A program made the translations under genes and the position numbers. Positions 45,881-57,100 of a stretch of 64,000 bases of DNA are shown here, in pieces. Source of the DNA: Knufia peltigerae. Its lineage: Eukaryota; Ascomycota; Eurotiomycetes; Chaetothyriales; Trichomeriaceae. Location: contig JAPDRN010000015.1 in assembly GCA_030247855.1 (NCBI GenBank), forward strand, positions 359,615-423,614, given 5' to 3'. Below the pieces are notes generated by a model. It ran no database searches and was not told where the DNA came from. It worked only from the letters and a program-made list of their open reading frames with translations. The stretch's first letter is position 1, and the number at the start of each line of letters is the position of its first letter.

Positions 45881-47200
45881 GTACGAAGAGTACCACTCAC
45901 TCACTGACTATGTCCTGTACTCCATACGACTGCAGCACAAGTCTGGTAGGGGTACAAGGATTCCACAGAGAGATACGAGCTTCCCAACAAGTCACCAATG
46001 ATCCCCGTGATATCCTGAGCCCAGAGATTAGGAAGAACATCGGAGTCGGGGCGTTTTTGCTGTCCTTTTCGTTTTCGTTCTCGTGGCCCCATCCTGGCTC
46101 CTCCAAGCGTATGATTGTTTGTCCGTCTTAGCGGTGAGGATAACGAAGAAAAACATGTCCTCATCCCATTAGTCACGCGAGACTTGACAGCAGTGCCAGA
46201 CGCCCAGACTGCAGCTCTTAGCAAGGAGGAGAGCGTGGAGATGGAAGAGAGGGAGAGATACTGTGAACAAAAGATTGGGCATTGGGCAATGGACACCTGT
46301 GCACTGGAGACTTTTGTTCCCGTACGTACAGCACAAGATGAGCACTAGAAAGCAGAGGTACGGAGTACTTCACCTACCGCAGTCCATTGTTCAGTATCAG
46401 TGCTTTTTTACTCGTACCTGATGCTCCATAAGTAATGAATCTAGGTAGATAGATGTGCGGTAAGTAATTTAGCTACCTACTGTACTCGTACCCGCTGGAC
46501 TCTGTTTCTGCCTAGCACCCGTACCAGAATCTCCTGTACCTTCCGTGCGTGAGTACAGAACTTACAAAACCCCGTCAGATTTCTCCCTTTCTCTTCTCTT
46601 TTTTTCTCTCCTACACTCAACTCAACTTCATTATACCAACTCTACCAACCACAACACAAAAAACAACCCACAGATCGCTGCCCGGCGGTGGTCTTTACCC
46701 TCAATCCTCCCTTCATAACCATCAGATCACTTTCGAGTGGTCTGTCCAACCGCCAAGACGTTTTCCAACTTGTTGCCCTCGTAAGTCCCCTGGTCCCCCA
46801 TCGTTTTTCCCCCTCGTCCTACGCCCCCCAACAACCCTGGTCGGGAGCCCTGGTCAGGGCCCTGTCGCTCCCTACCAAACTCGTGCTGGTACCTGCATGT
46901 CATCGATCCCGGATATGTATTATCTGGCTTCCGTCAAGCGCGTGGCCCCCGGTCAAATCGTACCTCATCCGGTCTGATTTCGACACACATCTGCGGTCGG
47001 CCGCTCGTCTGATTCACTTTGCATCTTTTCCATCGTCGACAATGCCAGTCTCGATCCAAATCCACCTCGTTTTCCCAATGTTTGCTATCGCGATGGCTGC
47101 TGATCCGTCAACTCGCAGGTCTCACCACCCGTTCAACGGTAGCCGACGCTCTTCCCCTCCTGGAGGAGCATCGGAAGCACCCAAAACACAGTAAATTGGC

Positions 47201-47207
47201 TATAAAT
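47201..47207 (+). promoter_or_regulatory. TATA-like box of INO1
   Basis: TATAAAT lies 77-83 bp before the INO1 start codon, followed by a T-rich stretch near 47236. The spacing fits a core promoter with a short leader. Confidence 0.4.
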
Positions 47208-47283
47208 TAGACCACTGCGTCAAACCTCAATACTCTTTTTTTCAATCACTCTTTGGCCAATTTCAAGCCTTTCCAAAGACGCC

Positions 47284-49047
47284 ATGGCACCTCACGCAGA
47301 AGTCGGCGTCGGCTCCATGAACGGGTACAGTGCAACCGCAACTTCCTCACCGCAGGACTTTTTCACCGTCGACTCGCCCAATGTCAAGTACACCGACGAC
47401 AAGATCGAAAGCAAGTATGTCTATCGCACCACTGCTGTCACCAAGGGTGCCGATGGCAAGTACAAGGCCGCTCCCAAGGAAACCGTCTACGATTTCCAGG
47501 TCGACCGCAAGGTTCCCAGGACCGGTATGATGTTGGTGGGCTGGGGTGGCAACAACGGTTCCACCGTCACCGCAGGTATCATCGCCAACCGCCGCAACCT
47601 CGCCTGGGACACCCGTGAAGGTCCTCGCGCCGCCAACTACTACGGCTCCGTCATCATGGGCTCGACCATGAAGTTGGGCACCGATGCCGAGACTGCCGAG
47701 GAGATCAACATCCCCTTCCACAACGTCTTGCCCATGGTGCACCCCAACGACCTGGTCGTCGGTGGCTGGGACATTAGCAGCATGAACATTGCCGCCGCCA
47801 TGGACCGCGCTCAGGTCCTGGAACCCACATTGAAGGCCCAGGTGTACAAGGAGATGTCCCAGATGAAGCCATTGCCAAGCATCTACTACCCTGACTTCAT
47901 TGCCGCCAACCAGGGTGATCGTGCGGACAACGTTCTGCCAGGTTCCAAGGCGTGCATGGCTCACGTGGAACAGATCAGAAAGGACATCAGGTATGTAAAA
48001 CAAATCTTGGATGACACTTCCGGGATGTTTCCGTGGTGCTACAGCGTCATGCAGAGTGTCTACTGACATTGTTGTGCTATAGCGATTTCAAGGCGCAAAA
48101 CAACTTGGACAAGGTCATTGTCATGTGGACCGCCAACACGGAACGTTATGCCGACATCATCCCCGGCGTCAACGACACTGCCGAGAACTTGATGAAGGCC
48201 ATCGAGACCGGCCACGAAGAAGTCTCTCCTTCGACCGTCTTCTCTGTGGCTTGTATCCTCGACAAGGTCCCCTTTATCAACGGTTCTCCTCAGAACACCT
48301 TTGTGCCAGGTGCCATCGACCTTGCTGAGAAGCACGGTGCGTTCATCGGTGGTGATGACTTCAAGTCTGGCCAGACCAAGATGAAGTCCGCATTGGTTGA
48401 CTTTTTGATCAATGCCGGTATCAAGCTCACTTCCATCTCCAGCTACAACCATCTGGGCAACAATGACGGCAAGAACTTGTCGTCGCAGAAGCAATTCCGC
48501 TCCAAGGAGATCTCCAAGAGCAATGTTGTCGACGACATGGTCGCAGCCAACTCTGTCTTGTACAAGAAGGACGAGCATCCGGACCACTGCGTCGTAATCA
48601 AGTACATGCCAGCAGTCGGCGACAACAAGCGTGCTCTCGATGAGTACTATGCTGAGATCTTCCTTGGTGGTCACCAAACCATCAGCATCTTCAACGTGTG
48701 CGAGGACTCTTTGCTCGCATCGCCATTGATCATTGACTTGGTCGTTGTCGCCGAAATGATGACTCGTATCTCATGGAAGAGTGAAGCAGCTGGTGATTAC
48801 AAGGGTTTCCACAGTGTATTGAGTATCTTGAGCTACATGCTCAAGGTGAGTCACCGACCCCAGAAACAGTTCCATCTCTACACAATCAACTAACGTTGTA
48901 CCTTTTTAATAGGCACCGCTCACTCCTCCTGGCACGCCTGTCGTCAACGCCTTGGCCAAGCAGCGAAGTGCCTTGACCAACATCTTCCGTGCCTGTGTCG
49001 GTCTTCAACCCGAGTCCGATATGACCCTCGAACACAAGCTGTTCTAG
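47284..49047 (+). CDS. INO1: Inositol-3-phosphate synthase
   Basis: There are three exons: 47284-47990, 48083-48845 and 48913-49047, giving 534 residues; the introns are 92 and 67 nt. The enzyme converts glucose 6-phosphate to inositol 3-phosphate with NAD, the first step of inositol synthesis. The dinucleotide motif GWGGNNG lies at 86-92. Other family blocks are VVGGWDISSMNIAAAMDRA, NTERYADIIPGVNDT, then FIGGDDFKSGQTKMKSALVD, SISSYNHLGNNDGKNLS and EIFLGGHQTISIFNVCEDSL. The last exon supplies APLTPPGTPVVNAL and the end LEHKLF. The length matches the fungal enzyme. A long regulatory region precedes it, as expected for an inositol-responsive gene, but no clear Ino2/Ino4-type CATGTGAAAT element was found. 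Confidence 0.97.
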
Positions 49048-49982
49048 GTTAGTATCTGACAGAATATCTCGGGTCAAGGTTGCAAGTAATGTGTGTCACA
49101 AAAAATTCCATGGCAGTCTTTTGTAGTGGTGTTGAGCCCTAATTTTCGGGGAGACTAGACAGTATGAAAGGGGTTGAGGGCGGCTAGACTGCTTTATGGG
49201 CTTTTTTGGGTCTCGAATTCCTTGCATTGCATTGCGAGCAGAGCAGTAGCGGACATGATTGGAGGTGGTGTTGTGGGTGATTCTCAAGAAAGTCTCGAAC
49301 GAAATTTCGAGAATGGTATGAGAGTCGTCAACTACATGTGACTCTCCTTGGTTGTCAACCCCCAGGTTGCACAGATGTCTTTGCTTTTTTGTGTTTTGAT
49401 TTTGATGACAAACTCCAGACATTCCTTTGAAGGCCATAATAGTACAAAGTAGCCTGAATAACACACAGAGATACAATATATTGGCTTCTGCTATACTTGC
49501 TTCTTTCAGTCTCCTGGAACTATGATGGTGTTTGGGTCTATCCCTTTGCTGACTTTGCTGAAATTGCTGACTTTGATGGCCTCCACATTGCAAAATACGG
49601 GGACAACTACGAAGATTCCTTGACGACAATCAACCTCATTCGTCTTACTCGCCACTACTACTGTTCAAGTCCTTCACTTCACGTTATTTAAGCATTTTCT
49701 ATAACGTCATGTCTTTGATGTAGTAGCAGAACGAGAAGATGGGACTGCTGGGATTCCCCAAACCACCGAGCCGAAAGACATGGGAGAGAAACCTCGGCAT
49801 AAGATGGGTGACACCTCCAAATATTATTCTCCTTTCGAAGATCTTGTATGTTTTTTTTGTTTATTCCATGATAAGATGTCTTTGGATTGATCTGGCGGTT
49901 CAAAATATTTTGACACGATAGTCGGACGACACTTTCTGTTTTAGAGATTTTCACTTTTTCATTCGTTTTGTTTGTTGAAACA
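49048..49982. other. Intergenic, no gene recognised
   Basis: This is 935 bp between INO1 and the thioesterase gene, both on the plus strand. The minus frame at 49096-49629 has no recognisable domain. Confidence 0.5.
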
Positions 49983-51186
49983 ATGACGACGCGGGTCAAA
50001 AGTCTCGACTTTGAAAGTCATATTGAACTAGAACAAATTGGGCCTGTAAGTGACTTTGATACCGATCCGGGGAGTTACATATACATATATGTATGTAACC
50101 GATACGGCAGGGAGGGGACGCCGTCGTCGGCAATCTGTAGTTCTAACATTTCTCGGTAGGACACATTCACAAACGTTCATCCACCATGGGTTTTCCCAAT
50201 CACCCATACGATGCCGGGACCTCTGATGATGGCGGAAGCCACGGCGGCAGCATACAGGACTGTCACTGAAGAATTCAGGATAGACTCCTTACAGGTGATG
50301 TTCATGTTGGGTCCAAAGACGGACAGACCACTCATCTACAAGGTACAACGTCTCAGTCAAGGAAGGACTTTCGTGTCACGTCTGGTCAATATCGAACAGG
50401 ACGACGGAAGGATTTGCGTGACCGTCACGGCCAGTTTCGTCAGAGCCACCGAATGGACGGGTCGTAGCATGACACACACCGAGTCCATGAAGACGACCGA
50501 ACGTGTCGACGACATCACTTTGGACGACTTCGAGGGAGACCATACACCGTTGGGACCTTTCATGAAGTTTCAGAGGTTGCCACATTTGCAGCTACCAGGT
50601 GCGTTGGTGTCCTTGTTTCTCCCTCCAAAGTTTCCCTGACACTCTACCGGGATGATCGTAGAAGCCAACGACCCGATCACGACGACGATCGGTCCTGTGG
50701 TTGCAAAGATCGACCCTCCTATAAAAGCACCGGCGGGTTCACAGGCACACTTGTTGGGTATAATATACCTCTCGGATTATCACATCATGGATTGTCCTTT
50801 GCGCATCCACGATATCCCGTTGGGGTTGTTTCCCATCAATGACCGCACAAGGACAAAACAGCCCGCGAGCATGAAAATCATGACGAGTTTGAACCACGCG
50901 ATACATTTCCACGTCCACGACGGTTTCCGAGCCGACGAACTGGTGTACGTCGAGGCGACGACCCCGTGGGCAAAGGACGGAAGGGCATTGATCCATTCGA
51001 GAATCTTCAGTCACAAGGGTCTGTTGATTGCCACTTGTGTGCAAGAGGTAGGTCAGCTTAAGATTTTGTTTGAGTTTCTGCTTGTTGTTCCTGCTGCTAC
51101 TTCTGCTGCTGTTCTGTTTTGAAACCGAACTGACATTCACATATTTCTAGGCGTTCTATGTCTTCAAAGACAATGCCAAACTTTAG
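49983..51186 (+). CDS. Acyl-CoA thioesterase II (TesB-like), peroxisomal
   Basis: There are four exons: 49983-50045, 50160-50598, 50662-51047 and 51151-51186, giving 307 residues with all phases matching. The enzyme hydrolyses acyl-CoA to fatty acid and CoA. It has the double hot-dog layout of the family. The first half contains FRIDSLQVMFMLG and PLIYKVQRLSQGRTFVSRLV. The second has SLNHAIHFHVHDGFRADELV, EATTPWAKDGRALIHSRIF and LIATCVQE, which carry the expected Asp, Thr/Ser and Gln catalytic positions. The 12-codon last exon ends in AKL, a peroxisomal targeting signal type 1, so a role in beta-oxidation is likely. If the last intron (51048-51150) is kept, the frame runs on and ends without the signal. 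Confidence 0.88.
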
Positions 51187-51793
51187 GTATTTAGTCAAAG
51201 AAGGAAACCATCATGTGTGTATATGGTTGATCCTTGGGAGAGGTTGTGGCTAGATGTTATGTGGTGTTACTGGATAGGCTGTTGTCAGAGTGGACGAGTG
51301 ATTCAAGAGTGATCAAATGAAGTTACGAAATCTTTGTTTGAGCTTAGCTAGGCTGTCCCAGATCCTCTATGTCGTTGGTTTGAACTGTATTGCATGCGGA
51401 TGATTCGCACCAGAAGTTCTAATGTGAGTAGACACTCCAGCTTGTATGGGGGTATGTACGGAAGAAGATCGGTGAAATGATGTTCCTGCTCCGGCAGGCT
51501 TTCCCTACTTTCACCGCAGGCGACTGCACCAAGTTGTAGCATCTCATAAGAAGTCAAAAAAATCGCGCCTTTGTTGGTTTCAAGTAAAGCTTTACCATTG
51601 AGAATTCCCTGAATCCAGACTTTTGCCAGCCTCAGCAAGCCACCTGTCGTTGTCACTCAAAAGGTGACCGAATTCGACAGAACAGCTTCCTCTGTTCGTC
51701 CCTGTACGCTCATTCTCCTCCCCCCACCAAACAACAAACCCCCCTTCTGAAATTGCAGCCACCGTGTTTTTTGATGAACCAATTCCTGATGAC
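51187..51793. other. Intergenic, promoter of the TXNL1-like gene
   Basis: This is 607 bp between two plus-strand genes. No gene is seen. Confidence 0.45.
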
Positions 51794-52831
51794 ATGTCTT
51801 CTGACGATTTACTCCTAAGTGTAGTGTCCCTAGAGCAGTTTTCCACCGTACTGTCCTCTGTTCCCATCGTCGTCGCCAAATTCTACTACGACGGTTTCAT
51901 AGCTCAGCAGATCCTCCCGACCTATCACAAATTATCCCGGCGATACGTGAATGAAAGCAAGATCGTATTCACAACAATCAAACTCGACCACCAAGCTGAT
52001 TTCGCAAACTCATATGGCGTCGGGAGGAAGCCGACGTATATGATATTCAAAAACGCTCGAAGGATAGCAACAATCGTAGATCCGAACCCAGAGAAACTCG
52101 AGGAATTCCTGAACGGCCTCAAGGAAGAATCGGAGAACATGGACACCACAGAAGCGGGCAATCCCAAGGTGGACGAGCCATGGCATGGAGCTGAACTGCC
52201 TCGAGGATACGTGGACGTCACCGACCAGGTCAACTTTCTGGGTTTGGAACTGTTGAACTGGGACTCGTCGCACGGGAACGCGAGGAGACTGATTAGCAAA
52301 GACAAGCCGTTGGGTAAGCAGCTGTTTTCCCAAAAACCATCGAACGAGGGCGATTACAAAATGAATGCTGACACAAATCCCCAAAAAGGCACACCAGAGG
52401 CAAAGGTAGACTTTGTACAAAGCGACACGGACGAACAATTGATGCTTTACATTCCATTTATGCGAAATTTGAAAATCCATTCGATTCACCTCACGTCCCT
52501 GCCGGACAACACTGACGACGACGAGTCCCCGAGCCGACCCAAGCTCGTCAAATTCTACACCAACACACCTCACATTCTCGGTTTCGACGAAGCGGACGGC
52601 GCACCCCCGACGCAGGAAGTGACCTTGACGGAAAAGGACTGGAATCCCACAACCGGCACCGCCAAGATAGATTTGCGCATCGTCAAGTTCCAAAACGTTT
52701 CCAGTATGGTCATGTTCATAGTTGAAAGCGAAGGTGACAACGAGAAGGTCAGACTGGACCGGATACGAATCATTGGCGAGACTGGAGAGAAGAGGGACGG
52801 CAAGATCGAAAAGGTCGCATCTGATGAGTGA
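51794..52831 (+). CDS. TXNL1-like protein: degenerate thioredoxin domain plus PITH domain
   Basis: This intronless gene encodes 345 residues. The ATG at 51794 is the first in frame; the frame extends further only to a GTG. The N-terminal 110 residues have the thioredoxin fold (VSLEQFSTVLSSVPIVVAKF, then SYGVGRKPTYMIFKN with cis-Pro80). However, the WCGPC active site is replaced by GFIAQ at 34-38, so no redox cysteines remain. The PITH domain follows from about 150: ELPRGYVDVTDQVNFLGLEL, then SDTDEQLMLYIPFMRNLKIH, KFYTNTPHILGFDEA and RIIGETGEKRDGKIEK. In active relatives this domain binds the proteasome. The likely role is a proteasome- or chaperone-associated binding protein without reductase activity. 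Confidence 0.88.
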   Translation: MSSDDLLLSVVSLEQFSTVLSSVPIVVAKFYYDGFIAQQILPTYHKLSRRYVNESKIVFTTIKLDHQADFANSYGVGRKPTYMIFKNARRIATIVDPNPEKLEEFLNGLKEESENMDTTEAGNPKVDEPWHGAELPRGYVDVTDQVNFLGLELLNWDSSHGNARRLISKDKPLGKQLFSQKPSNEGDYKMNADTNPQKGTPEAKVDFVQSDTDEQLMLYIPFMRNLKIHSIHLTSLPDNTDDDESPSRPKLVKFYTNTPHILGFDEADGAPPTQEVTLTEKDWNPTTGTAKIDLRIVKFQNVSSMVMFIVESEGDNEKVRLDRIRIIGETGEKRDGKIEKVASDE

Positions 52832-53382
52832 AAAAAACCCAAGGACGAGGGACAAGAAAGAAAGAAATGTTCATGAGATATGAGGAACGATCACATGCAA
52901 AAGAAGAACAGGAACAAGAACATGAATTTGGAGAGACAGAGAGCCATTAGACTTTGAAACAGAAGTACTTTGTGTTATGTTGACAAAAAGGGAATTCAAA
53001 TTAGAGTCGAGGAATGCAATCATTGCATCAGATAGAGGTGCTTTATTACTGTACGGAGTAGCATCTTCAAGGAGACAATCAAATACTGCATAGGTACAGC
53101 AGCCTGAGGACATTTTTGATCAGTAAATCAAATGCTTCGTTGCTTGCCAAACGGAAAGTCGGTCACACGTCCATCGCCCGGGCCAGATATGGCCCTGTAA
53201 CACACAGTCCTCGGAAGCATCATTACTCGTCTTCTTCTGGTTGGTAAGAATCATAAAAATCGCGAGAAATGGAAAAAGGGGGGAAAAGGGAAGAGGAAAT
53301 GAGAGTGTTTGTCCGACCCCACGCGTTTACAAGCGCAGAGACACATGAACGAGGCCGAACCAGACTCTTTTGATACATCAAA

Positions 53383-53396
53383 ACTCCGTACGGAGT
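53383..53396. repeat. Perfect palindrome ACTCCGTACGGAGT
   Basis: This is a 14-bp perfect inverted repeat made of the two orientations of the dispersed CGGAGT word back to back. It lies in non-coding sequence. Confidence 0.6.
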
Positions 53397-54059
53397 GGTT
53401 TGATATAAAAAAAAACCGGTAAAATCTTCCTCGATCAAGGAGATCGGTTTGCAATTGTTTTAATCTGTGCTGCCACTGACACTTGGACTCGCCATGAGAG
53501 TTATGTTTTGAAAAGCCAAGCAACACTGGGGTATCAATTGATGGTGGCAGCGCCGCACGAAGAAAAAAGAAAAAAAAGGAAACAGAAAGCAGATGAGATG
53601 GAAAAATTGTTTTCATCAGTAGGAGCGACGAGGCAGCAAAATCAAGCTAGACCTATTTTGGTATGGGGGGGATTGTTTTGAGCTTGGCGCGATGTTCGAA
53701 AAATCTTTGAACTACCTTTGTACTTTGTTTGTTTCCTACTTCGTTTGATGAAATGATATCTAAGGCTCATGATGAAGTTTTCAAAAAAACAAATTAAAAG
53801 ATAGGAAGAGAATGATTACTGGGGTCTATCAAAACGATTCTGGTAAATGATCTCAAATCTTGACGAAAAAAATTCTGAAGCCTTTTGCACAATTCTTTTG
53901 ATTCTTTCCGAAAGATCATGTTTCTGTCCATCCAAAATTACGGAGCACCGAGACACCCAAGCTGGAGGGGGACGTGTTCGTCTCTGCAAATGACTACTTG
54001 CTCAAGGGTCGACTTGTGATCATCGATACCTAGGTAGGATTGGAAAGGGAACGTGATTG

Positions 54060-54104
54060 AGGTGGTGGTGGAGGAGGAGGAGGAGGAGGAGGAGGAGGAG
54101 GAGC
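54060..54104. repeat. GGT/GGA trinucleotide microsatellite
   Basis: About four GGT/GGTGGT triplets are followed by some eleven GGA triplets. No supported gene covers it; a minus frame reads it as poly-Pro but has no domain. Confidence 0.75.
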
Positions 54105-57100
54105 AAGAAGTAGAGAAGTGATCAGGAAGAGTGATCTTAAAAAAGACCCTGCAGGGTCCGGGATTCGTGTGTCGTATCTGTGCCAGCTCAAATGATGATG
54201 ATTTTTAGTTGGACTGTACGACTGACATGTCCCCGGTGAGGTTGTTCCCCGATACACGATGACCCCCTTTCCCTTTCTGTTCATACGAAAATGAGATGCA
54301 CAATAAACTATTTAAAATCGTCCGAGTGTATCTTCTCCTCTTCTTCAAATTGGCAAGGCTTATGGTATTTCCATTGTGGCTTGGCGGCTGCTGCTGCTGC
54401 TGTTGTTGTCACCACAGAGCACGCCTTCACTATCACCATCACAAACGATATGGAGTATTTCGGACTCCGTTATTCACTACATGTGGACGCCAATGCCGAC
54501 ACCAACCAGAAAAAGGAAATCTCCGGTAACATGAACGCACCCAGGTTCGAACCGTCGACTCAGACCAGACCATGCCATGCCAGCCTTGATCAAAGTTCCG
54601 TACTCGATCTCGACTTCCGACCTTGGCTGTACTCATCTTGAAACACTTGGACACAACCTGTTGCATCTGTCTGATATTGTCTGCGGCTTACATTCCCCCT
54701 TGCTAGAGGCACCAAAAAAAGTATTGTTGACGAAACAAAAACTCATCTCACAACCTCCCTGATCAGGGGAAGTCATGAGAATAGAAAACCAAGGTATGGG
54801 CCAAGATTTTTAAAGGGGCAACACCTCTGGAATTGAAACTACAAATGGCCGCAGGACATCCCTACTCTGGTCAACCAGAACCCAAACCCTAACCCGGCCG
54901 GAGAAGGGGCATGGAAGAACTGATTCCGAGGGTACGCAAACAAACGCCTAGGACGTGATTGGACTCCGGAAATGCACGCTGCCAATTGAGTTATCAACCC
55001 ATTGTTGAGTGAAATTTCGCGAATCAAACATATCAACGGAATATTTAACATGTCTTCACTGATGATGCTGAGGGTGCGCTCATTGGGGGGAGAAAGGTGT
55101 CTGTCTTCACTGTCTTCACCAACGTTGGGGAGGGGCGCCGGGGAAGGACGGCTACTGCTGTTGCTGCTGGGCATCACTAATATGCCCTACATCGCAATTC
55201 CGACCAAGGTTCGCAGCTCAAGCAAAAGACTCAGACAAATCGAATGTCAATAGAGTATGACTGGAGCGTCGACAACTCATGGATTTCTTTGGGCGAGGCG
55301 GTACACCGAAAATGAAAGAATACCCTGTAGGTGTCCTTTCCAGTTCCCTTGGTCCAGGTACATTGAAAAGGAAAGAGTGTCTGGTAGGTAATTTTCCAGA
55401 GCACTTCCCACTTCACGGCACTGGGGTACGGCGAAGCAACTTGTATGGTTTGATAAAGGATTCCTTCAGAGAAAAACCTTGTCGATAAATCATCGTACCG
55501 ACCTTGATAGCTCATGCTCCTGAGATGTCTGATGTCCTGAGACGATGGCTGTCACATCGATTGTCAACTCAGCCCATCCTCGCGCTGCGTACGCGTACCT
55601 GACATCAATTCAGAAGCGGCCGACTCATTTTACACCAAATACCAGACGCGAGAACATCTGACAGATTTGCAGGTAATAGTTTTCAATCGAAGGCGCCATC
55701 AGATCCAAAATTTATCTTTCGACTATACCTTACTCGATCACAAGCTGCCGATCCAGCTGATGGGGACATAGTACATGCTGCCATCGTGGGCGTAGCCTTA
55801 CCTCAGACAGCGATATTGAAAATCATGGAAGGAACTCAACATGTCAATTTCAAAGCCTTGAGTTTGATCGCCAACATCTAGTCAACACTATGCTCAACAT
55901 GTCATTCCGCTTGTTCGCGGCTGGTGGACCTATGTAGCACCAAAATTCTGGTAATCCAATTCTCTAGCGACACCAGCCAACCAGCAAAGCCGGAGAGTAC
56001 CCATGGACCTCGGGTCATCCCACAATGGGCGAGAGAATTGGTTCCATCTACTTGGTCACTGGTACGAGTACATGGACTATCGGAGGGACGAGAAGACATG
56101 CCGAATGTGGTTGAATGGTAGGGGGTACGTACTGTAAACGATCGTCGTTCAGAGAGGGAAACTGTTTCCACATACTACTGAAAGTTTGCGGTGCAGTAAT
56201 CAAGCTAGAGCACATCCATCTGATTTTTCTTGAGCGATCAGTACTTAACAGACGACCGAGTTGGGCACGAAAGAGCTTGGAAGACGCTAAACGATGCAGA
56301 GAGCTCCATGCAGTGAGAAGTACAGAGTATCATTCTCTCTGGACCTACGGAGTAGTAATTTGTGTGTCATGGCAAGCAGGCATAGCTCGGCACGTGTGCT
56401 TTTGTGAAGGCACCAGTCGAAAGAGTCGCCACGAACATACCACACGGACTCGACCAGAGTAAGAAGTTGCATCGTATGGTTCAGAACACAGGGATTTCCC
56501 GACTGCAAGTGCCTTTCGAAGCGACCATTAGCGGGAAATCTAGGTGCAAGCCACTGCAACGGGGAACATGTCTTTTAAGGAACGGACAAGACCAGGAATA
56601 GGCGATATTTGAGGACATGCAGTCGAACTAACTAGGACATTCGTCTACCACCGACTCACACCTCCGCCACACGCCTCATTCTGAATGCCAGAGGCGATAA
56701 GAAGATAAAACAGGTGGATACCAATTTCCCCGGAAGCGCTACTCAGTCCTCCCCATGAAGTTTCCATCTGATTCTCTGCCATACACGACTCGTAGCAAAA
56801 TCCACGCCACCAAGAGAGAGCAGTCGACCCTGGACTTGGGATAGTCGGGTGCGACCGTTCTCGTCTTCGACCTTCTAATCGAAATTTCTAGCTCGTTTGT
56901 ACTCCGTCCATGAGTTGTCTAAGCCACCATCCATTGAGCTAGAGTAGTTTTTTTCCGTCTAATCGAAGTTGGAGCCATGACTAGAAGGTGGTAACTGCTA
57001 CAGGGTAATTCCAAGTACGAGTACCCATACAAACCCAACACAGTGAACACGTCGAGGCAGAAAAGGTTGCATCCAGAAACTGTGGACGAGCTGAAACCAC

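Larger units (their letters stand above)
44483..47283. other. Long region upstream of INO1
   Basis: This is 2.8 kb without a recognised gene. Features are a TACGGAGTA word at 45800-45808 and TACGGAGTAC at 46359-46368, an ACT/ACC trinucleotide tract at about 45850-45880, pyrimidine-rich stretches at 46580-46680, and a TATA-like box at 47201. Plus frames at 46549-47210 have no domain. Confidence 0.5.

Noticed and set aside
46549..47210. Two overlapping plus frames of 142 and 168 codons upstream of INO1
   Set aside because: They overlap in different phases, lack domains and lie in pyrimidine-rich promoter or leader sequence.
54540..54560. GGTTCGAACC resembling a tRNA B-box
   Set aside because: The flanks do not form the T-arm stem, and no A-box or acceptor stem is present.
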